64,000 bases of DNA from Symbiodinium natans (GCA_905221605.1 CAJNDS010000868.1:421607-485606); one strand, 5' to 3'; positions 45,131-52,886 are shown, counted from the first letter of the stretch. Translations and numbers: made by a program. The notes: generated by a model from the sequence alone, not told the origin.

Positions 45131-45517
45131 CGAGGGCGAGGGCCGAGGCCGAGGGCGAGGCAGGGGGAGGGGGAGGGGGAGGGGGAGGGAGAGAGAGAGG
45201 GAGAGAGACCCTTAGAGAGAGACCCTTAGTTCTTAACAGGGAATGGGGGAAGTAGACACCCTATGCAATCCCTTAAAGTATATATATATATACATATGCA
45301 TATATATATGTATAGACATGAGGTACCTCATTCCCTCATTCCCTACTAAGAACATGCCCTACTAAGAACCAGCCAGGAACCCTAACCCTAAACCCTAACC
45401 CCTAACCCCTTCACCCTAAACCCACGAAGAACCAGCAAGGAGACAAGGGCGGATCACTGCATCACTGCATGCTGGCTTGCCAAGGCCGGCGCCCAAAGCA
45501 CTCCCCGGGCGGAACAC
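33522..45517 (-). CDS. ABCA-type ABC transporter, ATPase domain plus C-terminal regulatory domain, 20 microexons
   Basis: Seen: twenty short open segments on the minus strand join in phase to about 343 codons ending in TGA. In order they give PPGECFG, Walker A GVNGAGKTT, a Q-loop YCPQFDALPDKLTV, the ABC signature LSGGNKRKLST, Walker B VVLLDEPSTGVD, the H-loop VVLTSHSME, then FRCLGSPVELK, RYGGGYSL and the C-terminal DYSISQTSLEEVF block. Known: this order is diagnostic of the ABCA (lipid or sterol) exporter ATPase with its regulatory tail. It hydrolyses ATP in the cytosol to drive the membrane domain. All catalytic residues are present. Exons, 5' to 3': 45517-45493, 44982-44919, 43911-43851, 43513-43455, 42910-42856, 41859-41795, 41572-41513, 40700-40638, 40330-40289, 39829-39770, 39361-39326, 39048-39004, 38308-38267, 36435-36385, 36027-35998, 35755-35722, 35126-35065, 34336-34303, 34165-34122, 33623-33522. 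Membrane exons should lie upstream (above 45.5 kb) but were not found. Because a stop follows, this is either the second ATPase of a full transporter or the only one of a half transporter. Confidence 0.9.
34122..34165 (-). CDS. ABC gene exon 19 (44 nt): DYSISQTSLEE motif
   Basis: Encodes YLSDYSISQTSLEE, the invariant C-terminal ABCA motif (DYSVSQTTLEQ). Acceptor CTCAGCAG|GA lies six bases after a telomeric tract. Donor GAG|GCGGCT is GC type. Confidence 0.9.
34166..34302 (-). other. 137-nt intron made largely of telomeric repeat
   Basis: Begins GTGAGT (after exon 18) and ends CTCAGCAG (before exon 19). Bases 34172-34260 are TTTAGGG-type repeat, so the sense strand carries CCCTAAA units that serve as the tract before the acceptor. 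Confidence 0.8.
34303..34336 (-). CDS. ABC gene exon 18 (34 nt)
   Basis: Encodes PALPRERFPQC and the first base of a Gly codon. Acceptor CTAAAG|C; donor G|GTGAGT is an ideal GT site. It precedes a 137-nt intron that is mostly telomeric repeat. Confidence 0.72.
35065..35126 (-). CDS. ABC gene exon 17 (62 nt): regulatory domain
   Basis: Encodes DEKSNKTAADLTPIYALLSR, the L...F..L helix of the family. The acceptor GTCAAG|AG completes the split codon. Donor CGT|GCAAGT is an ideal GC site. Confidence 0.75.
35722..35755 (-). CDS. ABC gene exon 16 (34 nt): regulatory domain
   Basis: Encodes LIGPRLRYRLK, matching the L.Y.LP strand of the regulatory domain. Acceptor TCGCAG|C, donor AAAG|GCACCC (GC), phase 1. 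Confidence 0.68.
35998..36027 (-). CDS. ABC gene exon 15 (30 nt): regulatory domain
   Basis: Encodes VPWARLAEIS, matching the FP.A.L.E motif. Acceptor GCACAG|G, donor AGC|GTCGGC. At ten codons it rests mainly on position, phase and motif. Confidence 0.68.
36107..36194 (+). repeat. interstitial telomeric tract in ABC-gene intron
   Basis: About 12 units; lies between exons 14 and 15. Confidence 0.95.
36385..36435 (-). CDS. ABC gene exon 14 (51 nt): regulatory domain
   Basis: Encodes LKASMHEAQIREFVRGK, corresponding to the V..FV segment at the start of the ABCA C-terminal regulatory domain. Acceptor CTTAG|C, donor AAG|GCCGCG (GC). Confidence 0.7.
36440..38266 (-). other. longest ABC-gene intron (exons 13-14), 1.8 kb
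   Basis: Holds a family G copy, short telomeric tracts (37208-37240, 37618-37680) and a plus-strand exon-like fragment (RVLARKAFDLGLL, ~37715-37765) whose status is unknown. Confidence 0.5.
38267..38308 (-). CDS. ABC gene exon 13 (42 nt)
   Basis: Encodes ARYGGGYSLAANCS, the ..FG.GY.L.. motif that ends the ATPase core. Acceptor GGGCAG|G, donor TCA|GCGAAC (GC). A 1.8-kb intron follows. Confidence 0.82.
39004..39048 (-). CDS. ABC gene exon 12 (45 nt)
   Basis: Encodes VHGQFRCLGSPVELK (the G...CLGS...LK block of the family). Acceptor GGCCAG|G, donor AAG|GCAGAG (GC). Confidence 0.88.
39326..39361 (-). CDS. ABC gene exon 11 (36 nt)
   Basis: Encodes ECEVLCTRLTIM, the ..EALCTRL.IM block directly after the H-loop. 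Acceptor GACAG|G, donor ATG|GCTCCG (GC). Confidence 0.88.
39770..39829 (-). CDS. ABC gene exon 10 (60 nt): H-loop
   Basis: Encodes IIGDIRLNGHAVVLTSHSME. The His of LTSHSME is the switch histidine contacting the ATP gamma phosphate. Acceptor CGCAG|A; the donor is best read as GAG|GACCAC, a rare GA donor known from dinoflagellates. Confidence 0.88.
39908..39953 (+). repeat. interstitial telomeric tract in ABC-gene intron
   Basis: Six TTTAGGG units in the same intron as the opposite-orientation tract at 40186. Confidence 0.95.
40186..40254 (-). repeat. interstitial telomeric tract in ABC-gene intron
   Basis: Nine CCCTAAA units between exons 9 and 10. Confidence 0.96.
40289..40330 (-). CDS. ABC gene exon 9 (42 nt)
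   Basis: Encodes VGARRFLWEAFGNT, matching P.ARR.LW after the D-loop. Acceptor CTGAG|G, donor ACC|GTCGAG. Confidence 0.85.
40533..40621. mobile_element. inverted-repeat element in ABC-gene intron
   Basis: CCCCTTAGAACCTTAACAAA and its rough inverse TTTTTAAAAATAGTTCCCAAGGGG bound an AT-rich body 17 nt from the donor of the Walker B exon. Confidence 0.45.
40638..40700 (-). CDS. ABC gene exon 8 (63 nt): Walker B and D-loop
   Basis: Encodes ALALIGEPDVVLLDEPSTGV plus D. The Asp-Glu pair of Walker B (magnesium and catalytic base) and the D-loop are intact. Acceptor CTTGAG|G, donor GAT|GTACCT. Inverted-repeat elements lie within about 30 nt on both sides. Confidence 0.93.
40731..40825. mobile_element. 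inverted-repeat element, family B, in ABC-gene intron
   Basis: GTTTGCGAACATCAGGGGCC ... GGTGCCCCCTAATTTCGGAAAC. Starts about 28 nt upstream of the acceptor of the Walker B exon. Confidence 0.65.
40920..40985. mobile_element. hairpin element, family C, left end truncated
   Basis: ACTAACAGTCCTTAACAGGG and CCCTATTAAGGACTGTTAGT form an almost perfect 50-bp palindrome. The right outer end GGGAACATCCCAA is kept; the left is replaced by telomeric sequence. Lies in the ABC-gene intron between exons 7 and 8. Confidence 0.8.
41170..41207 (-). repeat. interstitial telomeric tract in ABC-gene intron
   Basis: Five CCCTAAA units between exons 7 and 8. Confidence 0.95.
41513..41572 (-). CDS. ABC gene exon 7 (60 nt): ABC signature
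   Basis: Encodes AHQHNLCEYLSGGNKRKLST. LSGGN is the family signature in ABCA form; it completes the ATP site of the partner domain. Acceptor TTCCAG|G, donor ACG|GCCGGG (GC). Confidence 0.92.
41795..41859 (-). CDS. ABC gene exon 6 (65 nt)
   Basis: Encodes GVPRNEVQQVTETMVQKMCL plus E, the helical region between Q-loop and signature (RGVP....V). Acceptor CTAAG|G, donor GAG|GCCGTT (GC). The intron before it (41860-42855) holds a telomeric tract and a 320-bp AAC/AAT microsatellite. Confidence 0.85.
41926..42016. mobile_element. inverted-repeat element, family B
   Basis: GGTTTCCGAAAATAGAGGTT ... GTCTATTTCGGGTACCCTTA, within the ABC-gene intron between exons 5 and 6. Confidence 0.55.
42290..42610 (+). 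repeat. AAC/AAT microsatellite, ~320 bp, inside ABC-gene intron
   Basis: (AACAAT)n then AAT-rich variants. It has no stop in several frames, so spurious poly-Asn, poly-Thr/Ile and poly-Leu frames appear. It lies between ABC exons 5 and 6. Confidence 0.97.
42732..42813 (+). repeat. interstitial telomeric tract in ABC-gene intron
   Basis: Eleven TTTAGGG units between exons 5 and 6. Confidence 0.97.
42856..42910 (-). CDS. ABC gene exon 5 (55 nt)
   Basis: Encodes ALPDKLTVRETLSLYAWI, the LTVREHL.LYA block of ABCA ATPases. Acceptor CTGAG|G, donor C|GCCCGG (GC). An inverted-repeat element (42931-42996) ends about 20 nt upstream of the acceptor. Confidence 0.88.
42931..42996. mobile_element. inverted-repeat element, family H, copy 1, near ABC exon 5 acceptor
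   Basis: GCAACCTAGGAATAACAATA ... CTTACTCCCCGGGCCTAGGA; related to 52784-52886. Confidence 0.5.
43455..43513 (-). CDS. ABC gene exon 4 (59 nt): Q-loop
   Basis: Encodes PENNRDAARRRLGYCPQFD; the Gln contacts the magnesium and the transmembrane coupling helix. The acceptor is CCCTAACCCAG|CT, the last unit of a telomeric-repeat tract. Donor GAT|GCAGGG is GC type. Phase agrees on both sides. Confidence 0.88.
43516..43600 (+). repeat. degenerate telomeric tract ending at a splice acceptor
   Basis: Variants GGGTTTGTG, GTTTAGGG and GTTAGGG. On the gene strand it ends CCCTAACCCAG, the acceptor of ABC exon 4. Confidence 0.88.
43851..43911 (-). CDS. ABC gene exon 3 (61 nt)
   Basis: Encodes VTNGDIRVGGASVQDRSGSI, matching the strand after Walker A in ABCA proteins (the SGD..V.G block). 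Acceptor CCGAG|G; donor G|GTAAGG is a near-perfect GT site. Ends in phase 1, which fits exon 4. Confidence 0.85.
44826..44916. mobile_element. inverted-repeat element, family B, at an ABC-gene splice donor
   Basis: GTTTACATTATTAGGGGTAC ... TTCTCGTAAAATCCCCC. Its right end is the first bases of the intron after the Walker A exon. Confidence 0.72.
44919..44982 (-). CDS. ABC gene exon 2 (64 nt): Walker A
   Basis: Encodes LLGVNGAGKTTTMRMITGV plus LS; the Lys-Thr-Thr of the P-loop binds ATP phosphates. Acceptor CTGAG|G, donor TCT|GTGGGG. The reading frame stays open upstream to about 45080, but the extra residues interrupt the family consensus, so the acceptor is preferred. An inverted-repeat element (44826-44916) begins right at the donor. 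Confidence 0.88.
45092..45210 (+). repeat. GA-rich microsatellite in ABC-gene intron
   Basis: (GA)n, then GGGCGA and GGGGGA units. Confidence 0.95.
45493..45517 (-). CDS. ABC gene exon 1 seen (25 nt): start of ATPase domain
   Basis: Encodes VPPGECFG, the stretch just before Walker A. Acceptor GAG|GT, donor GG|GCGCCG (GC type). It leaves two bases that complete the glycine codon with the next exon. The flanking intron carries a GA microsatellite, a TA microsatellite and telomeric repeats. Exons further 5' were not identified. Confidence 0.8.
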
Positions 45518-45721
45518 CTCGAGGGGCGGGGCGGGGGGGGGGGGCCTTCAGGGCAAACCCTATAAGTTTAGGGTTTAGGGTTTAGGGCTTAGGGTTTAGG
45601 GTTTAGGGTTAGGGTTTAGGGAAGCCCTTGGCTTCGCCAACTCTTTATAGAAGTCGGGCGGATTCAGGGCATGGGGTCCCCTTCGTCATCCCAGGGCGGC
45701 GGGTCTAGGGGGCAGCCGTAG

Positions 45722-45968
45722 CATGAAGAAATTGTTCGTGAACATTTTTCTGCCTTGGGATGGGGGGAGGGTTCTTTAATCGGGGAAGAGATTACCTTGT
45801 CAGACCCTGATTTAGGTAGTGTTGGTTGCTCCTCACCACCTAGGGGTGCTTCTGAAACACCACCTGCTATTGATGTTCATGGTCTCCGCGCGCTGCAACC
45901 GCAAGCCCTGCATCCAAATCGAAAAGACTGGCGGCATTTTCCCCAAAACACCGGTAGCAGAACCCCCT
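45722..45968 (+). CDS. possible exon, plus strand, unknown protein
   Basis: After CCGTAG| the frame reads HEEIVREHFSALGWGEGSLI and GEEITLSDPDLGSVGCSSPP and stays open to 45970. Composition is protein-like, but this lies in the region where 5' exons of the minus-strand ABC gene would be expected, so either the genes interleave or this is fortuitous. Confidence 0.35.
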
Positions 45969-46178
45969 GAAGCCTAGAAGGCCCCCCATGCTCTGAAAAA
46001 AAGAGACTCGTAAGCCCCCCAAAACCCAAAGGGCGAGATTCGCCCCTGTTCTCTGTTTTTGTTCGGACTTTTGCCTGCGAGAAGACAAAGTCAAGCTGAC
46101 ACAGCCACACAGCCGAGCTTGGTGCGGAGCTGCAGCCTAAATCACAATATGAATCCCCCCATGAATGGTGCAGTGCAG

Positions 46179-46375
46179 TGGTTTAGGGTTTAGGGTTTAG
46201 GGTTTAGGGTTTAGGGTTTAGGGTTTAGGGTTTAGGGTTTAGGGTTTAGGGTTTAGGGTTTAGGGTTTAGGGTTTAGGGTTTAGGGTTTAGGGTTAGGGT
46301 TTAGGGTTTAGGGTTTCGGGTTTAGGGTTTAGGGTTTAGGGTTTAGGGTTTAGGGTTTAGGGTTTAGGGTTTAGG
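46179..46375 (+). repeat. interstitial telomeric tract, ~200 bp
   Basis: About 28 units, nearly perfect; one TTAGGG and one TTTCGGG. Confidence 0.98.
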
Positions 46376-46719
46376 GGTGTAGACTATGCAAAGTACCCAT
46401 GCAAGTTAGGCAGGCCCCTAACTATCTTCGGCCCATAGCCAATCAAGATAAACGACGAGGAACACCCAGCTCGAATTCTACTGCTGCGCCAATTGTAGCT
46501 AAGAGCTTTTGTAGAATCAAGACTTTCTAGGATCTCAGCGAGGGTTCTTGAACAACTTTTGTTAACGTCTAGGACAACTACTTTCATGCTGGATGGGGGC
46601 TGGTAGGACTACCCCGTTTTGAGCGCGGCCATATTGCCACAATAGAAGGCTGTTCGGCCTCGAAAATTTCTTTATCATCGTATGTGACATATTATGCATA
46701 AAACCTGGCTGCCCATGCG

Positions 46720-46870
46720 AAGATGTTGATGCCGCTGCTGATCGTGATTATTGTGAGGAGGACGCTAACAATGACGACGAAGGCGACGAGCACCCCAACG
46801 ATGCCGATGCCACCGACTAGCGCGACACTGCGTATGACGAGCTTTCGCAGTCTAAGAAGCTTTCAGGCCA
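46720..46870 (-). CDS. possible transmembrane exon
   Basis: The minus strand encodes VALVGGIGIVGVLVAFVVIV and continues hydrophobic for about 35 residues after RKLVIRS. It would fit a membrane exon of the ABC gene by position, but the plus strand reads an acidic open frame over the same bases, so strand is uncertain. Confidence 0.25.
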
Positions 46871-47437
46871 TACGTCTTCCTCTTCATGCAGGCGACATTT
46901 CACACTGCGAGGTACTTTGCTGAAGTCAACATTCAACGGCACAAGCCTCTACAAGGCTTCCGGGCTGATGGCTAAGAGCTTAGGGTTTAGGGGTTTAGGG
47001 TTTAGGGTTACAACTTTTACAGGGTTCCATCGTCCTTTCAAGTAAACGCCATACTGACATGAACACACCGCACGCCGGCTGCTGCGCGCCTGCCGGGGGT
47101 GACACAACCGTGCGGGTCAAACACGCGGGGCCAGTCTGGCTAGGTTTGTGCCGCTTTGGTACCTAGATTTCTTGCATGCCCAGCGCTTCTGCATTCAAGT
47201 TTGAATGATGCTAACATCCTGCGTTCGGTACACTGCATGGAAAAAGTGAGCTCAGCATACCCTGCTTGCTAGCTGAGGCAGCCCGCATGATCTCCACCAA
47301 AAGAGGACTTTTGCGAGCCCTAGGAAGGAAGGCACTCATGAAGATTGGTTTAGGGCTTAGGGTTTAGGGGATCTAGACTCGCAGAAGACCACTCGGCGCA
47401 AACCTCCTACCGTCCAGAGAGTAAAATGGGCATTTTC

Positions 47438-47940
47438 CCAAACTAGGGGCACCCCAAATACCATAATCCTTAGTCTTGGAACCCCCAAAAGGGTACCCCC
47501 ATTCTCGGGAACCCCAGAATAAGCCGGCGCTTGGCATTTCCATGGACCTCATGGGTGCGAGAGAATGAGAGCTGAGCCTCAGGACCCCACCGACTACCGA
47601 ATTTTAAGCCGGAATCCCAAACTAGGGCCTAACTAGTGGCACCGCTAATACGATCATCCTTAGTTTTGGAGCCCCCAAAAGGAAGCCCCCATTCTCGGAA
47701 ACTCCAAAATAAGCAGGCGCTTGGCATTTCCATGGACCTCATGGGTGCGAGAGACTGAGAGCTCGGCCACAAGACCCCTCCGACAACCGAATTCTAAAGT
47801 CGGAATCCTACTATTTGCTTAAGAACCCCAAAAGAATAAAAAAAAAAAACAATAATCCCTATATTACCCTTAATAAGGAAGAATGCTTTTATTTTTTCGG
47901 GGTTCTTAAGCAACTAGTAGAATCCCAAACTAGGGTTTAG
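47438..47940 (+). repeat. ~180-bp tandem duplication, one boundary filled by an inverted-repeat element
   Basis: Units at 47438-47615 and 47616-47807 share CCATGGACCTCATGGGTGCG, CTTGGCATTTC and related blocks. A third unit start (CCCAAACTAGGG) follows the element at 47808-47920. Confidence 0.9.
47808..47920. mobile_element. MITE-like element, family A, copy 3, with empty site nearby
   Basis: CTACTATTTGCTTAAGAACC ... GGTTCTTAAGCAACTAGTAG with flanking AATC on both sides. The same site without the element is present at about 47612 in the adjacent tandem unit (GGAATCCCAAACTAGGG). Confidence 0.93.
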
Positions 47941-48120
47941 AGCTTAGGGTGCTAAATGTCCGCCTTAGACCCTCAGCAGTGAAGCTCGCGCGCTCACGGT
48001 ATTGGCTCGAAGGGCGTTCTGCCGAGACCTAGAAGTGGAACACTCAACATCTCCTAAACCCTAAACCCTAAACCCTAAACCCTATTTCACTTTCCTGCAA
48101 CGTCGAGGGCCCCAGTCTTG

Positions 48121-48526
48121 TTAGCATGCGCCGAGGAACGCTTTCACCCTACTGAAGCTACACTGGGTGCAGGCTGATTGCCCCTGGAACTTTGGCCGTT
48201 CAAACGCCGGTAGCATAGGTAACATAAACAACACATGATGTATGTGCCCTGCTATGTCTTGTAAGCCCAGCTCTTCGTTGGAAAAACTGGCTGCGGATAG
48301 CGCCAGCAGGGCAGCACACACGTTCGGTGGTGCAGCCAAAGGGGACCGTTACCAAATCCAGTCGTTCACGCTCAAATTTGAGGCTGTATTCCCAGTGTGC
48401 ATCAAACGATGTCGCATCAAGCGCTTCAGCCCTCCACAGATCCCGAAAAAAGACGGATGATGTCGTCTGAACCCCAAGGCGCTCCCTCGGGGCCCACCTT
48501 CCACTATCTGCACAGCATCTTTTCAT
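48121..48526 (-). CDS. possible two exons, unknown protein
   Basis: Two overlapping minus frames contain VFFRDLWRAEALDATSFDAH (upstream) and NEELGLQDIAGHIHHVLFML (downstream). A GTAACG donor and a CCGCAG acceptor are available between them, but phase is not resolved. They could be 5' exons of the ABC gene or another gene. Confidence 0.32.
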
Positions 48527-48766
48527 CGAGGACTTCTTCTTGCACTAACATTCAACACCCTAAACCCTAAACCCTAGACCCTAAACCCATCTCTAGGGTG
48601 CTGAAAAAAAGCCACAGCTTTCTGAGGATGACGTGCTCGTCACAGGGTTTCCTCGTGTGCTTCATTTGGGCGCTTATGTGGGCGTGGGCGCGTGTCTTGG
48701 TCGTCGTGACTGGATGCCAGGACGGGTCCACAGCTACTCAACGTCGCACTCCCCCCACACTAAACC

Positions 48767-49100
48767 CTAGACCCTAAACCCTAGACCATAAACCCTAAAC
48801 CCTAAACCCTAAACCCTAAACCCTAAACCCTAAACCCTAAACCCTAACCCAGTTGGGGGCGAGTCTCTTCTTACAAAGGGACTGGCCCTCACACCACAAT
48901 GTCTAGAACGCTTCTTCATCATGATCATGGTCGTCCTCGTCGTCCTGCGTTTGAGAGGCGAGGAGAACGACACGGGTTTAGGGTTTGGGGTTTAGGGTTT
49001 AGGTTTGGGGTTTAGGGTTTGGGGTTTAGGGCTTAGGGTTTGGGGTTTAGGGTTTAGTGTTTAGGGCTTAGGGTTTAGGGTTTAGGCTTTAGGGTTTAGG
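48767..49100. repeat. inverted pair of telomeric tracts
   Basis: CCCTAAA units (48767-48850) then 120 bp of unique sequence then TTTAGGG/TTTGGGG units (48974-49100). Confidence 0.95.
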
Positions 49101-49177
49101 GAGGCCGGGTCCCTGCCATGCCGTGGGCTTCGGCCACAGCGAGTGCTCAGCCAAGTATCCATAGAACGGCATAGTTT

Positions 49178-49263
49178 GAACTCTTGTTGGGGGTGTTAAA
49201 GAGCAACCAGGTATAGGGGGGTCCCTATACCTGGTTGCTCTCTTGAACCCCCCAACAAGAGTT
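49178..49263. mobile_element. 86-bp hairpin element, family D
   Basis: AACTCTTGTTGGGGG...GAGCAACCAGGTATAGGG is followed by its inverted copy with a loop of only a few bases. No clear target duplication. Confidence 0.8.
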
Positions 49264-49352
49264 TATCTTTTAGCTCCCTTAGTATGAGATTGAAGGAACC
49301 CTAAACTTATCAAGGAATAAAGTTGTAGTAAGGTCCCACCTAGGGCAAAGGA

Positions 49353-49457
49353 GTTTACGAACATAAGGGACCCCTATAGTGGACCCCCAAATTAGGATTC
49401 CCTTCGAAACTCCCTTCGAAACCGGACCCCAAGAAGGTGCCCCTGATTTCGGAAACC
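49353..49457. mobile_element. inverted-repeat element, family B
   Basis: GTTTACGAACATAAGGGACC ... GGTGCCCCTGATTTCGGAAAC. Confidence 0.62.
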
Positions 49458-50282
49458 TGCAGTGAAAGCCTTCTTCAGCGCCATCTAGCTTGCCCTCCCG
49501 CCCCTCCCTCCTCCAGCATGACCCCGAAATCCAAGGCCGCGGTTGAGGGCTTCAGACGAACTTGCGGAATTGGGGGGGGGGGGGGGGGGGGGCGGACTCA
49601 AGTGGGCGGATTTAGTTCCCCGGATTGCACCACAGTTGTGGTTTGCATCCTTAGCGACATGACGAAAGGGCACGGCAGGTTGCTCTACTGCTCTACAAAA
49701 CCCGAAACCACCACACTTACAACCTACACCATACCCGAAATCACCCCAAACCTAGCCTGCTTTCCTGAAGCCTGAAGTCTCAAACTCCGATGGCCCCCTT
49801 TCTTGAAAGGCACCAAAAAAAAACAAGAAGCCCAAAAAGGAGTCCTTGGAGTTGGTGCCAGCACGCATCCTTTTTGGCGCCATTTGGGGGCTTAAGGGGG
49901 TTTGGGCCGTGACAACCTGACCTTTTGAGGGCTTCAAGGGCTTCTGGTTTAAGAAGTCTTCCTTGGCATAGGGAAGACCCTGGTAAGTTTATCAGGGCTT
50001 CGATGCATGGGCTCCGTAAGCTTCTGCGGAGAAGCCCCACGCGGAGAATTCAGGCGCTTGGGATCTGGGTCTTTCGGCCCCTAAACCCTGAACCCTGAAC
50101 CCTCAACCCTAAACCCTAAACCTTTCAGAGCTGGTCCTGTAGGGGTTCAGGTATGACTGCAAAAGAGTGGATCTGGTGAGGTCGAATCTACCAAGCCTGA
50201 CCATGGCAAATGTGCCTCTGCCAGCCTTCAACGGCCCCAGCTAGGAGCCCGAAAACATCCGATTCCGCAGGTTTACAGGGCT

Positions 50283-50345
50283 TAGGGTTAAGGGTTAAGG
50301 GTTAAGGGTTAAGGGTTTAGGGTTTAGGGTTTAGGACTTAGGGTT
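50283..50345 (+). repeat. telomeric tract with TTAAGGG block
   Basis: Four TTAAGGG units precede TTTAGGG units, a locally expanded variant. Confidence 0.93.
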
Positions 50346-50460
50346 TGTCGCAAGATATCGATGGGCCAGGAAGGAGGTCCAATTTTTTGGTGGAGTCCAC
50401 GCGTGATCCCGCTGAGAACCGTCCCGGGACCATGCTCAGCCCTCCTGTAGCGTCTGGGAA

Positions 50461-50572
50461 TACCCAGAGAGCCCAATACCCCTTAATTCAGGAATACAGC
50501 TTAAATTATCAAGGGATCCTCATTATGATTTAGGGAAGATTCCTTAATTAAGGGGTATTGGGCTCTTTGGGT
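50461..50572. mobile_element. inverted-repeat element, family E
   Basis: GAGCCCAATACCCCTTAATT and AATTAAGGGGTATTGGGCTC bound a 112-bp body; ~27-bp inverted ends. Confidence 0.82.
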
Positions 50573-51037
50573 ACAGGATTGATGAACACCGCTATCACAG
50601 GTGCATCCTTAGAAGCCGAGCGTCTGTAGCCGCGTGTTCTTCGAGGGCCGTATCCGCTTGTTCTTCTGTCCTCCAGCCATGGCTCAGGACTTCTGGGGTT
50701 TCTGGGGGTTTGGCATGAGGCTGCACCATCACACAGACTCACACACGAGACGATCTCAACTGTCAAAAGCTAAACAGCCGCATGCAGCATCTTAGTTAGT
50801 GGTGCCCAGCTGGTGGGATCTTCGTAAGATGCCTGGGTGGCGGAAGTGGCAGTAGTCGCATTGGATTCCTTTGCCACACTTCCCTGAGGCAAGGGGGCTT
50901 CGAGCTCTCCCTAAACCCTAAACCCTAAACCCTAAACCCCAGATTCTCTTACAGGGCTTTCAAGAAGTGGGGAAAGGGGGAGGCAGCGGGCTTCGGAGAA
51001 CCAAGAGAGGGCTCTCAGTCGGAATCAACCGCCACTC

Positions 51038-51146
51038 AGGGTTTAGGGTTTAGGGTTTAGGGTTTAGGGTTTAGGGTTTAGGGTTTAGGGTTTAGGGTTT
51101 AGGGTTTAGGGTTTAGGGTTTAGGCTTTAGGGTTTAGGGTTAGGGG
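51038..51146 (+). repeat. interstitial telomeric tract
   Basis: About 15 TTTAGGG units, one CTTTAGGG. Confidence 0.97.
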
Positions 51147-51437
51147 AAACCTGAAAGTGCAGGTTACGGCATCTTTGGAAAGGCGGAGCACGCAGAGCTT
51201 TCAATGCAGACGTCCCTGCCCCACCTCCACATACACCAAGATGCGTTCATCAACTGTCCCGAATTGTTCTCCCAGGCCAAGCAGAACTACAACCAACAGC
51301 TCGTCCCCCCACTTAAGACTTCAGGACATGTAAGGCTTGGGGGTTGGGACATGAGGGTGCTGCAATTGGAGGTACAGTACTTAGAGGTACCAACCTCGAG
51401 ATCCAAAATACCCCCTCCAGTCCCACACCCACTCCAA

Positions 51438-51687
51438 GCCCTAAACCCCAAGCCCTGTGCCCTGAGACCTAAGCCCTGAGCCCTGAGCCCTAAACCCTAA
51501 ACCCTAAACCCCCTGCCTTTGAACCAGAACAGGCAGGGAGAGCATGTGTCGGGATGCTGGAGACCTGATTTAGGGTTTAGGGTTTAGGGTTCAGGGTTCA
51601 GGGTTTAGGGTTTAGGGTTTAGGGTTTAGGGTTTAGAGTTTAGGGTTTAGGGTTTAGGGTTTAGGGTTTAGGGTTTAGGGTTTAGGC
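51438..51687. repeat. inverted pair of telomeric tracts
   Basis: Degenerate CCCTAAA units (51438-51512), a short spacer, then TTTAGGG units (51568-51687). Confidence 0.95.
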
Positions 51688-52347
51688 TTGAGGGTGAACT
51701 TCGAGGTGCAGTATGGGTAGTAGGACTTCCTTCGCCAGCTCACAAGCAATGTTGCTCAGCAACGTGCCTGGATGCTTGCACGCATACCACTAGAATAGAA
51801 GATCTCAGACCGACTACCTGCACCTCATGAGGGTAGGACAGCGGTGCGGTGGAAAGCGCCGCAAACCAGGCTATTCGCCGAGCTGCACAGCTCGAGTACA
51901 TGTAGTGCTTGTGCTGCTGTCACGTCGTCTGATGTCCTGTAAGCCAGCCCTAAACCTCGATCATATCCCTCCGAAGACCCGAGCTCCCCCTGAAAATCAC
52001 AGCTACACCTTTCAAGCTCTAAACGGAAGCACCAGCATGACCGAGTTTCAACCCACGTTTAAATCAGCCAGGTGGCTTCCGAGGGACGCACGCTCACCTG
52101 TGAGGTGCGTGACCGCGTAATGGAAGCAAACTCTACGGAATCTTACTCGTTCCGGGCTTTCCCAGATTTGGTCCCTCACCAACCTTCGGTTGGGTTTTGG
52201 GCGGGTGCTCTTTACATGCTCCAAATAAAAAGCCCTACATCTTACAACCCCCTTAGCCCCTCCCTCCCCAATCTGGTGGAAACCCGCTGACCCGGAGGTT
52301 TCCTTTGTTTGTTTTTTTCTTTTTTCGAAGCGAGTGGACTCGTGGAT

Positions 52348-52473
<126 letters not shown>

Positions 52474-52634
52474 ATTTCAGCCACCCGAAGTCGCGCAACC
52501 CTGACGCTGAAACCACTGCGGTCATTACATAACAACGAGAATAGTAGTTGATCAGAATAGTCATAGAAGTATAATAGTGGAGGTGTTAGTTGTAATGAAT
52601 GAATAAATTATTGAATATAGAATATAATATCAAT

Positions 52635-52715
52635 CGTTACGACGATATATGCTGGATGGGACCTTGTTCGTTGTATGGAACTTGCTCGAGCAGCTCTTCC
52701 ACAGTCCTGCGCTCG
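52635..52715 (-). CDS. possible small exon
   Basis: After CTCCCGAG| the minus frame reads RRTVEELLEQVPYNEQGPIQ then HISS and a stop. Short, unassigned. Confidence 0.22.
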
Positions 52716-52783
52716 GGAGGGCAAGGTCGATTGGATTTCGTCTCCGACTCCGCTAGAGCTAGACTATGAAGCTAGACACGTGA

Positions 52784-52886
52784 GTAACCTAGGAATAAAT
52801 TTTGTGCCCTTTTTGGTTTTAAGGGGGTTCTAAGGGAACCCCAACCCGAAAAAAAGGAAATAAGGGCCTACTCCCGGTCCTAGGAA
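52784..52886. mobile_element. inverted-repeat element, family H, copy 2
   Basis: GTAACCTAGGAATAAATTTT ... GGCCTACTCCCGGTCCTAGGA, with an inner pair GGTTCTAAGGGAACC. Confidence 0.52.

Noticed and set aside
46179-46375. True chromosome end
   Set aside because: Unique sequence continues on both sides and tracts occur in both orientations throughout the window.
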